Assembly: GCF_000751075.1 (NCBI RefSeq)
Contig: NZ_CCMG01000011.1
Coordinates: 1 to 64,000, forward strand
Length of the DNA stretch: 64,000 bases
Direction: 5' to 3'
Source of the DNA: Rickettsia tamurae
Lineage (GTDB): Bacteria > Pseudomonadota > Alphaproteobacteria > Rickettsiales > Rickettsiaceae
The translations under genes were made by a program, and so were the position numbers. Positions within the stretch are counted from its first letter, which is position 1, and every line of letters begins with the position of its first letter. Below the pieces are notes generated by a model. That model had not been told where the DNA came from. It worked only from the letters and a program-made list of their open reading frames with translations, and ran no database searches. Below, in pieces: positions 10,646 through 20,939 of this stretch.

Positions 10646-11317
10646 TTATATATCAAATCTTATACCGGCTGTTAAGTTGTGGCTTTGATAACGCATGCCA
10701 CCGGTTGGTACACTTGTTCCTTGGTAAATTACATTCTTACTTTTTGTTCTACCATCATATATCCAGCTATAAGCTAGTTCTGCTTTAACACCGTCGGCAA
10801 TTTGCGCAGAAGTACCTAAAGTTAGCTTGTAAGAGATATTAGTTCTGTTTTTAGTGTTAGATGAAAGACCAGTTATCCCGTTATATGTAATTTTTTCTTT
10901 AACTAATGCAGGACCAACACCGGCACCAGCAAAAACATCGAACATATCAAAATTAGTTAAATCTACATAACCGTTAATAAGTAAACGTGTAATAGTAGGT
11001 TTATGACTTGCTGAAACATTAGTACCGGTAAAAGATGCATTAGTCGCAGCTCCGGATTTCTTTAATTTCCCACCGATTATAGTACCTAAAGTTAAATCGG
11101 CTCTAAAGTTTTCGGAAATATAATAACCGATACCTAAATCAACTGGAACAGTTGTATTAGATTTTAATTTAACACCGGTTGCCTTATCTTTTTCTTTATT
11201 AAACATTGCTGCACCGGCATCTATTCTTAAATACCACTCATTATCCATGCCCTCGGCAAATGATACGCTAGAAGATAAAATTGTTGTACTTGCAACTATT
11301 AAAAGTAACTTTTTCAT
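10646..11317 (-). CDS. adr2: Outer membrane beta-barrel adhesin, Adr2-like
   Basis: A 223-residue paralogue of the adjacent Adr1-like protein. Start chosen at the ATG at 11317, preceded by gaggtg; a GTG three codons upstream lies inside that ribosome-binding site. The signal peptide is about residues 1-21 (MKKLLLIVASTTILSSSVSF then A). Shared motifs are NEWYLRIDAGAAMFNKEK, LGIGYYISENFRADLTLGT, VFAGAGVGPALVKEKI and the terminal GIRFDI. In other rickettsiae Adr2 binds vitronectin and aids serum resistance; here that is inferred from family and tandem arrangement. Surface loops are shorter than in Adr1. Confidence 0.87.
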   Translation of the reverse strand: MKKLLLIVASTTILSSSVSFAEGMDNEWYLRIDAGAAMFNKEKDKATGVKLKSNTTVPVDLGIGYYISENFRADLTLGTIIGGKLKKSGAATNASFTGTNVSASHKPTITRLLINGYVDLTNFDMFDVFAGAGVGPALVKEKITYNGITGLSSNTKNRTNISYKLTLGTSAQIADGVKAELAYSWIYDGRTKSKNVIYQGTSVPTGGMRYQSHNLTAGIRFDI

Positions 11318-11460
11318 GATTAGCACCTCAAATTAATAATTAAACATTATCTTAATAGCATATATAACATATTATATTTTTTAGTTCTATATTTAATCGG
11401 CAATTAGATTCATATAATAAAGCTTTTATTAAGTTTTGTGACAAAATAAACACATATTAG

Positions 11461-11790
11461 TTAATTCATGTTATTTATGTATTTATTAAACTTATCTTTC
11501 TCATCTTTAAATTTATCGGCATCAGGCAAAGCAGGTTTTTTTTTGGTAATATTTTTCCATCCTTTATTTTCTATAAAATCTTTTGCACGTTCTACCCATT
11601 CTATTAACTCCGGTGATTCGGGTTTAATAGCATCTATAGGACAATCAGGAATACACACGCCACAATCTATACATTCATCAGGATTGATAACTAGCATAAA
11701 TTCACCTTCATAGAAACAATCTACGGGACATACTTCAACGCAATCGGTATATTTACATTTTACGCATTCATCGGTTACAACATAGGTCAT
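11461..11790 (-). CDS. fdxA: 7Fe/8Fe-type ferredoxin FdxA
   Basis: A 109-residue soluble electron carrier. The N-terminal half has the cysteine pattern C-x2-C-x4-C-x3-CP ([14 protein letters not shown]) and a second set [12 protein letters not shown], as in proteobacterial FdxA that carry one 3Fe-4S and one 4Fe-4S cluster. The C-terminal Lys/Asp-rich extension (about 75-109) is normal for the family. It follows ccmC with 4 bp between them on the same strand, so they are co-transcribed. The partner enzyme is not evident in the window. Confidence 0.96.
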   Translation of the reverse strand: MTYVVTDECVKCKYTDCVEVCPVDCFYEGEFMLVINPDECIDCGVCIPDCPIDAIKPESPELIEWVERAKDFIENKGWKNITKKKPALPDADKFKDEKDKFNKYINNMN

Positions 11791-11794
11791 TTTG

Positions 11795-12487
11795 TTATCG
11801 ATTCTTAATTTTATCGATTAATATAGAGGTTCTTAAAAGTAATACTAACAAAAAATATAGTATAAAACTTATAAACATAATAATTAAAGGCTTTAACATT
11901 GAAGAATGAATAGTAGGAGAACCAAACCTTAAAACACTAGCAGGCTGATGCAGACTATACCAAATATTTACCGAGAATTTTACTATCGGTATGTTAATCA
12001 GTCCGATAATAGCAATAATCGAAGCAGGATTTTGTGCTTTTCTTATATTATCCGCACTATTCACTATAATAATATAGCTTAAATATAATAAAAATAATAT
12101 GAGCATGGAGGTAAGTCTTGCATCCCAAACCCACCATGTCCCCCATATAGGTTTTCCCCATAAAGAACCTGTTACTAAACTAATCAAAGTAAAAGTAGCT
12201 CCAACGTAACTAGAAGCTACGGCTAGCAAATAGTTAATAGTAGTTTTCCATACTAAATAGCTAAAACTGCATGCTGCCATGAAAACATAAACACCAAGGG
12301 CCATCCAAGAAGCAGGAACATGAACATACATAATGCGTACAAACTCACCTTGCTGATAATCTACCGGCGAAACTATGAGGGCTAAATAAAGACCTATAAT
12401 CATCATTAGGAAAGTAGATATAGCTAATATAAGTATTATAACCTTCGATAATTTATTAAAATAATAGGGGGTTAATAGTTTTAGCAT
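11795..12487 (-). CDS. ccmC: Heme exporter/ABC permease protein CcmC
   Basis: CcmC is the integral membrane protein that delivers heme to CcmE for periplasmic cytochrome c maturation (System I). The 230-residue product has six hydrophobic segments and the tryptophan-rich heme-handling motif [13 protein letters not shown]. Two conserved histidines lie outside the membrane: YVHVPASW and SLHQP. Other ccm genes are not adjacent, as is usual in the scattered rickettsial arrangement. It is upstream of and nearly abuts fdxA. A family B repeat lies upstream. Confidence 0.95.
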   Translation of the reverse strand: MLKLLTPYYFNKLSKVIILILAISTFLMMIIGLYLALIVSPVDYQQGEFVRIMYVHVPASWMALGVYVFMAACSFSYLVWKTTINYLLAVASSYVGATFTLISLVTGSLWGKPIWGTWWVWDARLTSMLILFLLYLSYIIIVNSADNIRKAQNPASIIAIIGLINIPIVKFSVNIWYSLHQPASVLRFGSPTIHSSMLKPLIIMFISFILYFLLVLLLRTSILIDKIKNR

Positions 12488-12569
12488 ATTTTCTTACTTC
12501 TTTATTTCATTCTTGCAATCCTCTATGTCATTCCCGCAAAAGCATTGTTGCGTGTATAGGTTTTTCATT

Positions 12570-12667
12570 TGTCATCCCGCGACTTGATCGCGGGATCCAG
12601 TTAAAAATACTAAATTAGTATTTTTAAGTTATTTTTATGGATACCGTGGTCAAGCAACGGTATGACA
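12570..12667. repeat. Family B palindromic repeat upstream of ccmC
   Basis: tgtcatcccgcgacttgatc-gcgggatccag at the left and ggataccgtggtcaagcaac-ggtatgaca at the right, with the AT-rich centre aaaaatactaaattagtatt. The flanks 12515-12560 and 12680-12705 carry related fragments (cattgttgcgtg, atccacgcaggcaatgc), so the element appears inserted in an older repeat. Confidence 0.82.
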
Positions 12668-12710
12668 CCGAGCATACTTTATGATCCACGCAGGCAATGC
12701 TCTACCATGA

Positions 12711-13190
12711 TTATCGTATCCTTTTAAAAAACTCTTTCATTAATAGCCCCGAATCTTCGGCAAGAATTCCGCTATATATTTCCGGTCTATGAAAACAAGC
12801 ACTACTGTTAAAATATCGTAAATTACTTTCGACTGCTCCGTGCTTGGAATCAGAAGCCCCGTAAAATAAACGTTTTAACCTGCTATGAGCTATAGCTGCC
12901 GCACACATAGCACAAGGTTCTAAAGTAACGTAAATATCATAATCATTTAAATTTTTAGAAGATATAAGATTACATGCTTCATTAATAGCAATAATTTCAG
13001 CATGACAAAGAGCGTTATTTTTTTCTTCCGTATTGTTATGGGTACTAGCAATAATTTTCTGATTTAACCTATCTACAATCACCGCTCCGACCGGAACTTC
13101 ATTTTTATCAAAAGCAATCCATGCTTGTTTTAAAGCTTGCTCCATGAAAAAATTATTAAAATTAGCTTCTTTATCTAACAATATATTCAC
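12711..13190 (-). CDS. tadA: tRNA adenosine(34) deaminase / nucleoside deaminase
   Basis: TadA converts A34 to inosine in the anticodon wobble position. The zinc-binding cytidine-deaminase-fold motifs are [10 protein letters not shown] (His ligand and catalytic Glu) and [20 protein letters not shown] (two Cys ligands). The listed start is a GTG at 13190 giving 159 residues and a 20-bp overlap with the upstream cation-exporter gene. An ATG at 13145 ([20 protein letters not shown]) gives 144 residues, closer to the family N-terminus, and I consider it equally likely. Frame intact. Confidence 0.92.
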   Translation of the reverse strand: MNILLDKEANFNNFFMEQALKQAWIAFDKNEVPVGAVIVDRLNQKIIASTHNNTEEKNNALCHAEIIAINEACNLISSKNLNDYDIYVTLEPCAMCAAAIAHSRLKRLFYGASDSKHGAVESNLRYFNSSACFHRPEIYSGILAEDSGLLMKEFFKRIR

Positions 13191-14076
13191 GGTAATTTAC
13201 GTGTTCTTCGATTCCAAAAGGATCTTGGTGGATAATTATTTCAGCCTCCGGAAATTCCTGCAATATTTCAAAAGCAATCTCATCGCTAATTTTATGAGCA
13301 TTATAAAGCGACATATTGCCGTCCATTTCCAAATGGCACTGGATAAAAACTTTTTGACCGGCATATCTAGTTTTCATTTCGTGCATACCTTCTACGCCTA
13401 AATGGTTATTAACTATCGAGATAATTTTTTGTCTATCTTGTTCGGGTAATTCATGATCTACTAAATTTTTAAATGCCTTTTTAAATAAAGAATAAGAAGA
13501 GTAAAATATATATAACGAAATAACTACACCAAATAATGGGTCAACAAACCAAAAATAATCACTTAAATTTATAGAGATAATTACTATAACATTAGTTAGT
13601 AAGTCTGTGAAATAATGAAGCTTATCGGCTTTTACTATTTCCGATCCTGTTTTTTTAATTACATAAGTTTGATAAAGTACTAAAATAATTGTTAAGAATA
13701 TACATACATACATTACAGTAGTGCCGTCGCTAATATTCTCCGGTTTTGTTTTTTCAAATAATGATTTAACCGAAGAAAAGCCTACAAAAAAAGCTGAAGC
13801 AAAGAAAAATATCGATTGAGAAAAAATTGTTAAATCCTGAATTTTTTCATGCCCGAATCGATGATGATGATCCGGCGGTTGCAGGGCAAATCTTAAAGCT
13901 ATTAAATTAATAAAGGAGGAAGTTATATCAAGCATCGAATCAATTAAAGAAGCAAGGATTGATTGCGAATCGGTAACAACCCAAGCATATAATTTTATAC
14001 TTAAAATAATTAATGCCGTAGTAACCGATAAATAAGATACCGATTTTATTAACCGATTACGGCTATTAGTATCCAT
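13171..14076 (-). CDS. Cation diffusion facilitator (FieF-like) divalent metal exporter
   Basis: A 301-residue CDF-family proton antiporter that expels Zn, Fe or similar divalent metals from the cytosol. Six membrane segments occupy about residues 10-200. The site-A metal residues are seen as [15 protein letters not shown] in helix 2 and HYFTDLLTN in helix 5; the cytosolic binding loop includes [12 protein letters not shown]. The C-terminal domain has [13 protein letters not shown] and [12 protein letters not shown]. The ATG at 14076 is preferred over an upstream in-frame TTG at 14091 because ggaaag sits just before it. It overlaps tadA. The metal is not determinable from sequence. Confidence 0.92.
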   Translation of the reverse strand: MDTNSRNRLIKSVSYLSVTTALIILSIKLYAWVVTDSQSILASLIDSMLDITSSFINLIALRFALQPPDHHHRFGHEKIQDLTIFSQSIFFFASAFFVGFSSVKSLFEKTKPENISDGTTVMYVCIFLTIILVLYQTYVIKKTGSEIVKADKLHYFTDLLTNVIVIISINLSDYFWFVDPLFGVVISLYIFYSSYSLFKKAFKNLVDHELPEQDRQKIISIVNNHLGVEGMHEMKTRYAGQKVFIQCHLEMDGNMSLYNAHKISDEIAFEILQEFPEAEIIIHQDPFGIEEHVNYREYIVR

Positions 14077-14141
14077 GACAAATCTTTCCAATTTATTTTT
14101 TGTAGTTTAACAAAGAAAATATAAAATTCAATTATAATTAG

Positions 14142-14207
14142 GTTCCGTGAACAAAATTAAAAATAATATTTTAAAATACAAATAATTTAAATTTTGTTTA
14201 CAGAATC
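14142..14207. repeat. Short AT-rich inverted repeat upstream of the 17-kDa antigen gene
   Basis: gttccgtgaacaaaattaa at the left mirrors aattttgtttacagaatc at the right with few mismatches around an AT-rich centre. It lies between divergent genes and may be an old element or a bidirectional regulatory structure; role unknown. Confidence 0.5.
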
Positions 14208-14277
14208 TGGTTTTAACTTTACAAAATTCTAAAAACCATATACTTATTAAATTATATATTAATTTAGAGAGAATTAT

Positions 14278-14757
14278 ATGAAACTATTATCTAAAATTAT
14301 GATTATAGCTCTTGCAACTTCTATGTTACAAGCCTGTAACGGTCCGGGCGGTATGAATAAACAAGGTACAGGAACACTTCTTGGCGGTGCCGGCGGCGCA
14401 TTACTTGGCTCTCAATTCGGTAAAGGTAAAGGACAGCTTGTCGGAGTAGGTGTAGGTGCATTACTTGGAGCAGTTCTTGGTGGACAAATCGGTGCAGGTA
14501 TGGATGAGCAGGATAGAAGACTTGCAGAACTCACCTCACAAAGAGCTTTAGAAGCAGCTCCTAGCGGTAGTAGTACAGAATGGCGTAATCCGGATAACGG
14601 CAATTACGGTTACGTAACACCTAATAAAACTTATAGAAATAGTACAGGTCAATATTGCCGTGAGTACACTCAAACAGTTGTAATAGGCGGAAAACAACAA
14701 AAAGCATATGGTAATGCATGCCGCCAACCTGATGGACAATGGCAAGTTGTGAATTGA
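14278..14757 (+). CDS. 17-kDa surface antigen lipoprotein
   Basis: The genus-common 17-kDa rickettsial antigen, an outer-membrane lipoprotein of 159 residues used widely for detection. The lipoprotein signal is residues 1-19 with Cys20 in LQACNG. A glycine-zipper region follows ([19 protein letters not shown] and [19 protein letters not shown], about 36-74), matching the Rick_17kDa_Anti domain, and then a C-terminal part with [20 protein letters not shown]. The gene has its own leader with gagagaa before the ATG. A few residues near 93-100 differ from the R. rickettsii sequence I recall. Confidence 0.97.
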   Translation: MKLLSKIMIIALATSMLQACNGPGGMNKQGTGTLLGGAGGALLGSQFGKGKGQLVGVGVGALLGAVLGGQIGAGMDEQDRRLAELTSQRALEAAPSGSSTEWRNPDNGNYGYVTPNKTYRNSTGQYCREYTQTVVIGGKQQKAYGNACRQPDGQWQVVN

Positions 14758-14766
14758 TAGACCAAA

Positions 14767-14884
14767 CGTCATTGCGAGCAGGCATTGCCTGCGTGGATCA
14801 ATTCCTGTGCATACCACGACTTGATCGCGGTATCTCAGGACTCAGCCTGTGACACAAGATCCCGTGGTCAAGCCACGGGATGAC
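14767..14884. repeat. Composite repeat between the 17-kDa gene and the YbhB-like gene
   Basis: cgtcattgcgagcaggcatt at the left is followed by a family B element: gcataccacgacttgatcgc then ggtatctcagg, and right half gatcccgtggtcaagccacg then ggatgacat. It ends about 24 bp before the next start codon. Confidence 0.75.
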
Positions 14885-14908
14885 ATCCCTTAAACTAAGA
14901 GAGTAATC

Positions 14909-15373
14909 ATGACTTTCATAATAACAAGTACTGCGTTTAAACATAATGACCGCATTCCTGATAAATTTACTTGTAAAGGACAAAATGTTTCACCGCATCT
15001 AGAATGGAATAATGCTCCTGCAGATATTAAATCTTTTGCACTTATCATGGATGATCCGGATGCACCGGTAGAAATAGCACCACCGCACGGTATATGGGAT
15101 CATTGGATAATCTATAATATTCCTGCTTCTGTTACTAAGCTTTCAGAAGGACAAATAGATAGCAATATTAAAATTTTAAATAATAGCTGGAAAGAAAAAA
15201 AATACGGCGGTCCTTGTCCACCTGCCGGCAAACCTCATAGTTATTTTTTTAAACTATACGCTCTAAATGATTATCTTGAGCCTGATGAGAATGCTAGTAA
15301 ACAAGATTTAGTGTTGGCTTTGCAAAAACATTTACTTGCCGAAGCAGAACTAATCGGCATTTATTCTACATAA
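14909..15373 (+). CDS. YbhB/YbcL-family phosphatidylethanolamine-binding-like protein
   Basis: A 154-residue PEBP-fold protein. Family signatures are visible: DDPDAPVEIAPPHGIWDHWI (ligand-pocket Asp and His) and GGPCPPAGKPHSYFFKLYAL. No signal peptide, so it is probably cytosolic. Bacterial members have no firmly established biochemical role; binding of anionic phospho-ligands is inferred from the fold. It is followed by znuC after 33 bp, part of which is a repeat remnant. Confidence 0.9.
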   Translation: MTFIITSTAFKHNDRIPDKFTCKGQNVSPHLEWNNAPADIKSFALIMDDPDAPVEIAPPHGIWDHWIIYNIPASVTKLSEGQIDSNIKILNNSWKEKKYGGPCPPAGKPHSYFFKLYALNDYLEPDENASKQDLVLALQKHLLAEAELIGIYST

Positions 15374-15406
15374 TGCAGCCACGGGATGACAGGAGTGAAC
15401 CGATAC

Positions 15407-16108
15407 ATGCAAAAACCTATAATCGAGTTTCGTAACGTATCTAAAAAATTCGGTAATAAATTGCCGATAAATAACGTTAGTTTCACTGTCAAAAAAAATA
15501 ATATAACTACTTTAATTGGACCTAACGGTGCAGGTAAAACTACCATAGTACGATTAATGCTTGGCCTTGAAAAACCTACAAGCGGCGAGATTATAATTGA
15601 TCCCAAATTAAAAATCGGATATGTACCGCAGAAGTTCGGATTAACCCCTGATCTACCTATTACAGTAAAAAAATTTTTAGATTTGTTAGCACCTAGTAAT
15701 TTTAATAACAATATTAAAGAGATTAAATCATTTATTGATTTGGAACATATAAAAGATCAAGAAATTTCTAAGCTCTCAGGAGGGCAGTTTCAAAAGGTAG
15801 TTCTTGCATGTTCAATAGTTAATAATCCCGACTTAATTATTTTAGATGAACCGTTACAGTCTTTAGACGTAACAAGCCAACAAGAATTTTATCAGCTTAT
15901 TAATTTGATTCGTAAAAAGCTAAATATTACGGTTTTTATGATTTCTCATGATTTATTTACCGTAATAAAAAACTCCGATCAAGTGATATGCTTAAACGGT
16001 CATATATGTTGTAGCGGAATACCAAACGAAATAACTCCTAACTCTGAATTCTCAAATGCACTTTCTTCTCTAGGCTTCTATACCCACCACCACGATCATA
16101 AGCATTAG
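15407..16108 (+). CDS. znuC: Zinc ABC transporter ATP-binding protein
   Basis: ATPase subunit of a high-affinity zinc importer; the permease and binding-protein genes are not in the window. The 233-residue product has Walker [10 protein letters not shown] (about 36-44), Q-loop YVPQKFG, signature LSGGQFQKV, Walker B LIILDEP and switch histidine MISHD. The C-terminus HHHDHKH is a metal-binding tail typical of zinc systems. I chose the ATG at 15407, with aggag upstream; an in-frame ATG at 15386 lies inside a palindromic-repeat remnant (acgggatgacag) and would add seven unrelated residues. Confidence 0.93.
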   Translation: MQKPIIEFRNVSKKFGNKLPINNVSFTVKKNNITTLIGPNGAGKTTIVRLMLGLEKPTSGEIIIDPKLKIGYVPQKFGLTPDLPITVKKFLDLLAPSNFNNNIKEIKSFIDLEHIKDQEISKLSGGQFQKVVLACSIVNNPDLIILDEPLQSLDVTSQQEFYQLINLIRKKLNITVFMISHDLFTVIKNSDQVICLNGHICCSGIPNEITPNSEFSNALSSLGFYTHHHDHKH

Positions 16109-16148
16109 GTAACCGTTCACGAGTATTGCGTAGCTTATTATTTCTCTC

Positions 16149-16283
16149 TGTCATCCCGTGATTTATTCACGGGATCCAGTAAAAATTTTTTATTATTTTT
16201 CTGGATTGCCATGCAGCCTACGGCTGCTTGCAATGACGATTCGGTATCTATGAAACAAGGCTGGTCAAGCCACAGGATGACAG
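16149..16283. repeat. Family B-like repeat with inserted family A fragment
   Basis: tgtcatcccgtgatttattc-acgggatccag at the left and tggtcaagccacaggatgac at the right. The middle carries gattgccatgcagcctacgg-ctgcttgcaatgacga, a family A-like hairpin. It separates the convergent znuC and uvrA genes. Confidence 0.72.
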
Positions 16284-16334
16284 AGAGGAATAATAGGTCA
16301 CACGCAACACCCGTGAACGCTGACGGCATTATAC

Positions 16335-19196
16335 TTATTTCAAATATTGCTTTAAATATCTACCGGTATGGCTTTCCTCACAGGCAGCGATATCGGCAGG
16401 AGTGCCGCATACAACTATCTTACCACCTTTGTCACCGCCTTCAGGACCGACATCAATAATATAATCTGCCGTTTTTATAACATCTAAATTATGCTCGATA
16501 ACTAAAACGGTATTGCCCATATCAACAAGTTTATGTAATACTTTTAACAATTTATTAATATCGTCTATATGTAGTCCTGTAGTCGGTTCATCAAGTATAT
16601 AAAGCGTTTTACCGGTTGAACGTCTTGATAATTCTTTAGCAAGCTTAACACGTTGTGCCTCGCCTCCTGAAAGAGTAGTAGCAGACTGACCGATTTTGAT
16701 ATAACCTAGACCCACCTCATTTAAGGTAATTAGTTTTTCATAGATTAACGGTATTTTTTCAAAAAACTGCATTGCATCTTCTACAGTCATCATCAAAACA
16801 TCAGCAATAGACTTGCCTTTATATTTTATTTCAAGCGTTTCTCTATTATATCTGTGACCATTACAAATATCACATTTCATATATACGTCAGGTAGGAAAT
16901 GCATCTCAATTTTAATCAGCCCGTCACCTTGGCATGCTTCACATCTACCGCCTTTAACGTTAAACGAAAATCTGCCTACTTTATACCCTCTAGCTTTTGA
17001 TTCAGGTAATTCCACAAACCAATCTCTAATATGGGTAAAGGCACCTGTATAAGTCGCAGGGTTTGAACGAGGAGTTCTACCTATCGGAGATTGATTAATA
17101 TCGATAATTTTATCAATATATTCAAGTCCTTTTAATTCTCTATATTTGCCAGGAAATACTTTGCTAGTTGGCTCTAAATGCTTTAGAGCCGCTCTATATA
17201 GAGTATGAATCATCAAGCTTGATTTACCGCTTCCCGATACTCCCGTTATAGCAGTAAAAGTACCAAGCGGAATTTTGATATCAACATTATCTAAATTATT
17301 GGAAACCACCCCAAGTAATTCAATTGCCCTATTATCATGCCCTACTCTTGTTTCAGACGGCACTTTGATTGTTTGACGACCGCTTAGATACCTACCTGTA
17401 ATACTTTCTTCAAAATTCTTTATTTCTTCAGCATTTCCTTCCGCAATAACACGACCGCCGTGAATACCGGCTCCCGGTCCTATATCAATAATATGGTCTG
17501 CTTCATACATTGTTTCTTCGTCATGCTCAACTACCAAAACGGTATTACCCAGATCTCTAAGCCTTTTTAGTGTCTCAATTAATCTTGTATTATCTCGTTG
17601 ATGAAGACCGATAGACGGCTCATCAAGTACATATAAAACACCGCTAAGCCCTGAACCTATTTGAGATGCAAGACGAATACGCTGACTTTCCCCTCCCGAT
17701 AAAGTACCTGCTTCTCGTGATAACGTTAGATAATCAAGCCCAACATTCATAAGAAATTTTAATCTCTCGGTAATTTCTTTTAGTATACGTTCGGCAATAA
17801 ATAATTGCTTTTTATTTAATTTTTCTTCTAAGTGACTAAACCATTTTTGCAAGGCTGCAATACTCATACCTGCTACTTCGCCTATATGAAGATTCGCTAT
17901 TTTAACGCATAATGCTTCGTCTTTTAATCTAAACCCTGAGCAGGCAGTACATTTATGTTCTGACTTAAATTTAGCTAGTTCTTCTTTAATTAAAACCGAT
18001 TCTATAGTACGGTCCTTTTCTTGCAAACTTGGTATTATACCGGCAAAAGGTTGTTTTATTATTTGCGTTTTAGAACCGTCGTGAAATTCAAACTTTATTG
18101 CCTCTTCTCCTGAACCTTCAAATAAAATATCCTTAACATTTTGTGATAAACTTACAAAAGGTACTTCAATAGAAAATTTATAATGATCAGCAAGAGCCTT
18201 TAATGTTTCTAGGATAAATTTAGAAGATGTACTACCCCAAGGCACTATTGCACCGTCTTTAATAGAAATTCTTTGATCCGGAACTATTAAATCTCTATCA
18301 AAGAAAAACTCTTTACCTATTCCTTCACATTTAGGACATGCCCCAAAAGGGCTATTAAAAGAAAAGATTCGAGGTTCTATTTCAGTAAGCTGAAAACCCG
18401 ATGCCGGACAAGAATATTTTTCGGAAAAAGTAATACGCTGATTTTTTTCAAACTCGGTCTTAACTGCCGGCGGCAATTCTACAATTTCCAAATAAGTAAT
18501 ACCCTCGGCAAGATTTAACGAACTCTCTAAGCTATCTGCAAGCCTATTACCTAAACTTTCGTCTAGAACTATTCTATCAACGATGACTTCCATATTATGC
18601 TTCTTATTTTTATCAAGTTTCGGTAAATCATCAATTTCGCAAACCTCACCGTTAACTATTAATTTCTGAAAGCCTTGCTTTTTCAGATTCATAATTTCAC
18701 GTTTGAACTCACCCTTATGTCCTCTAACAATAGGAGCGAGTAAATATACTTTCGTACCTTTAGGTAGTTCATTAATTATATCTACCATCTCGGAAACCGT
18801 TTGGCTACGTATCGGAAGACCGGTTGCCGGAGAGTAAGGAATACCCACCCTTGCATATAATAACCTAAGATAATCGTAAATTTCCGTTATAGTTCCAACC
18901 GTAGAACGAGGATTTTTAGAAGTAGTTTTTTGGTCAATTGCAATAGCAGGCGATAATCCGGAAATAGATTCCACATTCGGTTTATTTTGTAAATGTAAGA
19001 ATTGCCTTGCATATGAAGATAAGCTTTCAACATATCGCCTTTGACCTTCTGCATAAATAGTATCAAAAGCTAAAGAAGACTTGCCTGAACCGCTAAGACC
19101 GGTGATAACAACAAATTTATTCCTTGGAATATCAATATTTATATTTTTTAGATTATGCTCTTTAGCACCGCGTACCTTAATATATTCTTGGTTCAT
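16335..19196 (-). CDS. uvrA: Excinuclease ABC subunit A
   Basis: UvrA recognises helix-distorting DNA damage and loads UvrB in nucleotide excision repair. The 953-residue product has two ABC modules: Walker [10 protein letters not shown] near residue 32 with signature [14 protein letters not shown], and GVSGSGKSS near 645 with [16 protein letters not shown]. Zinc-finger cysteine pairs are present ([16 protein letters not shown] with [10 protein letters not shown]). Start chosen at the ATG at 19196; a GTG two codons upstream is less likely. The gene is divergent from ssb. Frame intact. Confidence 0.97.
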   Translation of the reverse strand: MNQEYIKVRGAKEHNLKNINIDIPRNKFVVITGLSGSGKSSLAFDTIYAEGQRRYVESLSSYARQFLHLQNKPNVESISGLSPAIAIDQKTTSKNPRSTVGTITEIYDYLRLLYARVGIPYSPATGLPIRSQTVSEMVDIINELPKGTKVYLLAPIVRGHKGEFKREIMNLKKQGFQKLIVNGEVCEIDDLPKLDKNKKHNMEVIVDRIVLDESLGNRLADSLESSLNLAEGITYLEIVELPPAVKTEFEKNQRITFSEKYSCPASGFQLTEIEPRIFSFNSPFGACPKCEGIGKEFFFDRDLIVPDQRISIKDGAIVPWGSTSSKFILETLKALADHYKFSIEVPFVSLSQNVKDILFEGSGEEAIKFEFHDGSKTQIIKQPFAGIIPSLQEKDRTIESVLIKEELAKFKSEHKCTACSGFRLKDEALCVKIANLHIGEVAGMSIAALQKWFSHLEEKLNKKQLFIAERILKEITERLKFLMNVGLDYLTLSREAGTLSGGESQRIRLASQIGSGLSGVLYVLDEPSIGLHQRDNTRLIETLKRLRDLGNTVLVVEHDEETMYEADHIIDIGPGAGIHGGRVIAEGNAEEIKNFEESITGRYLSGRQTIKVPSETRVGHDNRAIELLGVVSNNLDNVDIKIPLGTFTAITGVSGSGKSSLMIHTLYRAALKHLEPTSKVFPGKYRELKGLEYIDKIIDINQSPIGRTPRSNPATYTGAFTHIRDWFVELPESKARGYKVGRFSFNVKGGRCEACQGDGLIKIEMHFLPDVYMKCDICNGHRYNRETLEIKYKGKSIADVLMMTVEDAMQFFEKIPLIYEKLITLNEVGLGYIKIGQSATTLSGGEAQRVKLAKELSRRSTGKTLYILDEPTTGLHIDDINKLLKVLHKLVDMGNTVLVIEHNLDVIKTADYIIDVGPEGGDKGGKIVVCGTPADIAACEESHTGRYLKQYLK

Positions 19197-19305
19197 AATC
19201 ACTTCACTACAAAAATTTTGAGATATTTTTTAAAAAACCTGTAGTATTATAGGCTCTTTTATTTTATTATTGCAATAAATAATATTTTAAAATAGGTAGT
19301 AATCT

Positions 19306-19764
19306 ATGGCAGGTAGTTTAAATAAAGTAATATTAATAGGTAATGTAGGGCGTGATCCGGAAATTAGAACTACGGGCGAAGGGAAAAAAATCATTAATCT
19401 TTCCTTAGCAACAACCGAAACTTGGAAAGATCGCATTACCAGCGAACGAAAAGAACGAACTGAATGGCATAGAGTAGTGATATTTAGTGAAGGGTTAGTA
19501 TCTGTTGTAGAACGCTATGTCACAAAAGGTAGTAAATTGTATATTGAAGGTTCATTGCAAACCCGTAAGTGGAATGATAATTCAGGTCAAGAAAAATATA
19601 CCACGGAAGTTGTGTTACAAAACTTTAATTCACAATTAATATTATTAGATAGTAAAAGCTCTAATAATCATACTCAAGATTCAGGGCATAGCGAATATAA
19701 ACATCCTGAAACTAAAAATCATTCCTTTGATCATAGCGACTTAGACGACGAAATACCGTTTTAA
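19306..19764 (+). CDS. ssb: Single-stranded DNA-binding protein
   Basis: SSB coats single-stranded DNA in replication and repair and recruits partners by its C-terminal tail. The 152-residue product has the OB fold at about 1-110 (LNKVILIGNVGRDPEIR, TEWHRVVIFSE, GSKLYIEGSLQTRKW) and the acidic terminal peptide DLDDEIPF that binds partner proteins. Divergent from uvrA with a roughly 110-bp shared AT-rich gap, a common arrangement in alphaproteobacteria. Confidence 0.97.
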   Translation: MAGSLNKVILIGNVGRDPEIRTTGEGKKIINLSLATTETWKDRITSERKERTEWHRVVIFSEGLVSVVERYVTKGSKLYIEGSLQTRKWNDNSGQEKYTTEVVLQNFNSQLILLDSKSSNNHTQDSGHSEYKHPETKNHSFDHSDLDDEIPF

Positions 19765-19773
19765 TTATTTTCT

Positions 19774-19903
19774 GTCATCATTGCGAGCAGGTATTGCCTG
19801 CCCTGCGTGGTTCGATAAAATCCACTGTGTCACCCCGTGGTCAAGCCACGGGATGACAGAGGTGCAATTGATCCACGTAACAATGTCCGCTCGCAATGAC
19901 GAT
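19774..19903. repeat. Composite palindromic repeat downstream of ssb
   Basis: Outer arms gtcatcattgcgagcagg and cgctcgcaatgacga enclose a half family B unit (cactgtgtcaccccgtggtc, aagccacgggatgacagagg). Nesting of one repeat in another is evident. The rest of the gap to 19971 has no gene. Confidence 0.72.
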
Positions 19904-19971
19904 TTGATGTCCACACAGGAATGTCATTAAAGCCATGTAAATAACTCCTACCAAATATTACCTTAAATATT

Positions 19972-20799
19972 ATGAAAAAACTTCTTTGTATAATATTCCT
20001 TACATCAATATTTCTTTCAGGGTGTTCTACTACCCATGATGTAGCTAGTAGGGTAAAGCATTCGCAAGATATAGCAACTCAAAATAACTTTCAGATGCAG
20101 CTAGTAAACGGAGGTGATTTTACTCTTACGACTTATCAGCGTATTACCGACCGTAACCTACCTTTTGTATTCTATATTGAGGGAGATGGACATCTTGCGG
20201 GTAGATCGGCTAATTCCAACAACCCTACTCCCGTTAATCCGATGCTCTTAAAGCTTGCTACAATGGATAAAAGACCGAATATTGTTTATATAGCAAGACC
20301 TTGCCAATATACTCCTTTAGAAATGAACTCAAAATGCATTAGCGATTATTGGTTAGATAAAAGAATGGGGCAGGAAGTCGTAGATTCAATTAACAATGTC
20401 ATAAATATTATCAACAACGGACAAAAATTTAGCTTAGTCGGCTTCTCCGGTGGCGGCGGGCTTACAATATTAATTGCCGCTCAAAATAGTAATGTTAAAG
20501 ATATTATAACGATTGCCGGTAATTTAGATACTGAAAAATTTGATAAATATCATAATTATCGTGGTTACTTAGTTAAATCGTTAAACCCGATAAATTATGC
20601 AAAGCAGGTTAATAATATCCCTCAATTACATCTCTCCGGCATGGAGGACAAAAGAGTCCCGCCTTTCATAGCAGAACTTTACGTAAAAACAAGTAACTCA
20701 CTATGTGTAAAAAAACAAACTTTTCCTAATATTTCTCATGCAAAAGGTTGGGATAAAGTTTGGTCTAATATATTATATATTCCTCTGATTTGTAATTAG
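19972..20799 (+). CDS. Lipoprotein with alpha/beta-hydrolase fold
   Basis: A 275-residue predicted lipoprotein: hydrophobic leader and lipobox FLSGC (Cys18), so it is probably tethered to a membrane facing the periplasm. The nucleophile elbow GFSGGGG (about residues 160-166; Ser nucleophile) and the strand IVYIARPCQY fit an alpha/beta hydrolase. A candidate acid is D in GMEDKR and a candidate His is in NISHAKGWD. The substrate is unknown; a lipase/esterase or peptidase role would be a guess. The frame is intact and the gene stands alone between repeats and a broken transporter. Confidence 0.82.
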   Translation: MKKLLCIIFLTSIFLSGCSTTHDVASRVKHSQDIATQNNFQMQLVNGGDFTLTTYQRITDRNLPFVFYIEGDGHLAGRSANSNNPTPVNPMLLKLATMDKRPNIVYIARPCQYTPLEMNSKCISDYWLDKRMGQEVVDSINNVINIINNGQKFSLVGFSGGGGLTILIAAQNSNVKDIITIAGNLDTEKFDKYHNYRGYLVKSLNPINYAKQVNNIPQLHLSGMEDKRVPPFIAELYVKTSNSLCVKKQTFPNISHAKGWDKVWSNILYIPLICN

Positions 20800-20939
20800 G
20801 CATTGGGATATTATTAATCTATTTAAATTATATAAGACAAAATCCTTTATTGACTTTTATACAAAACAGTATAATTTTTTTACAATTTAATTTTTTATAC
20901 AAAAATTATGCTAGGCTACGAAAAAGAGAACAAAGAAAT

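Noticed and set aside
14412-14817. Minus-strand ORFs across the 17-kDa antigen gene
   Set aside because: They are shadows of a well-characterised plus-strand gene.
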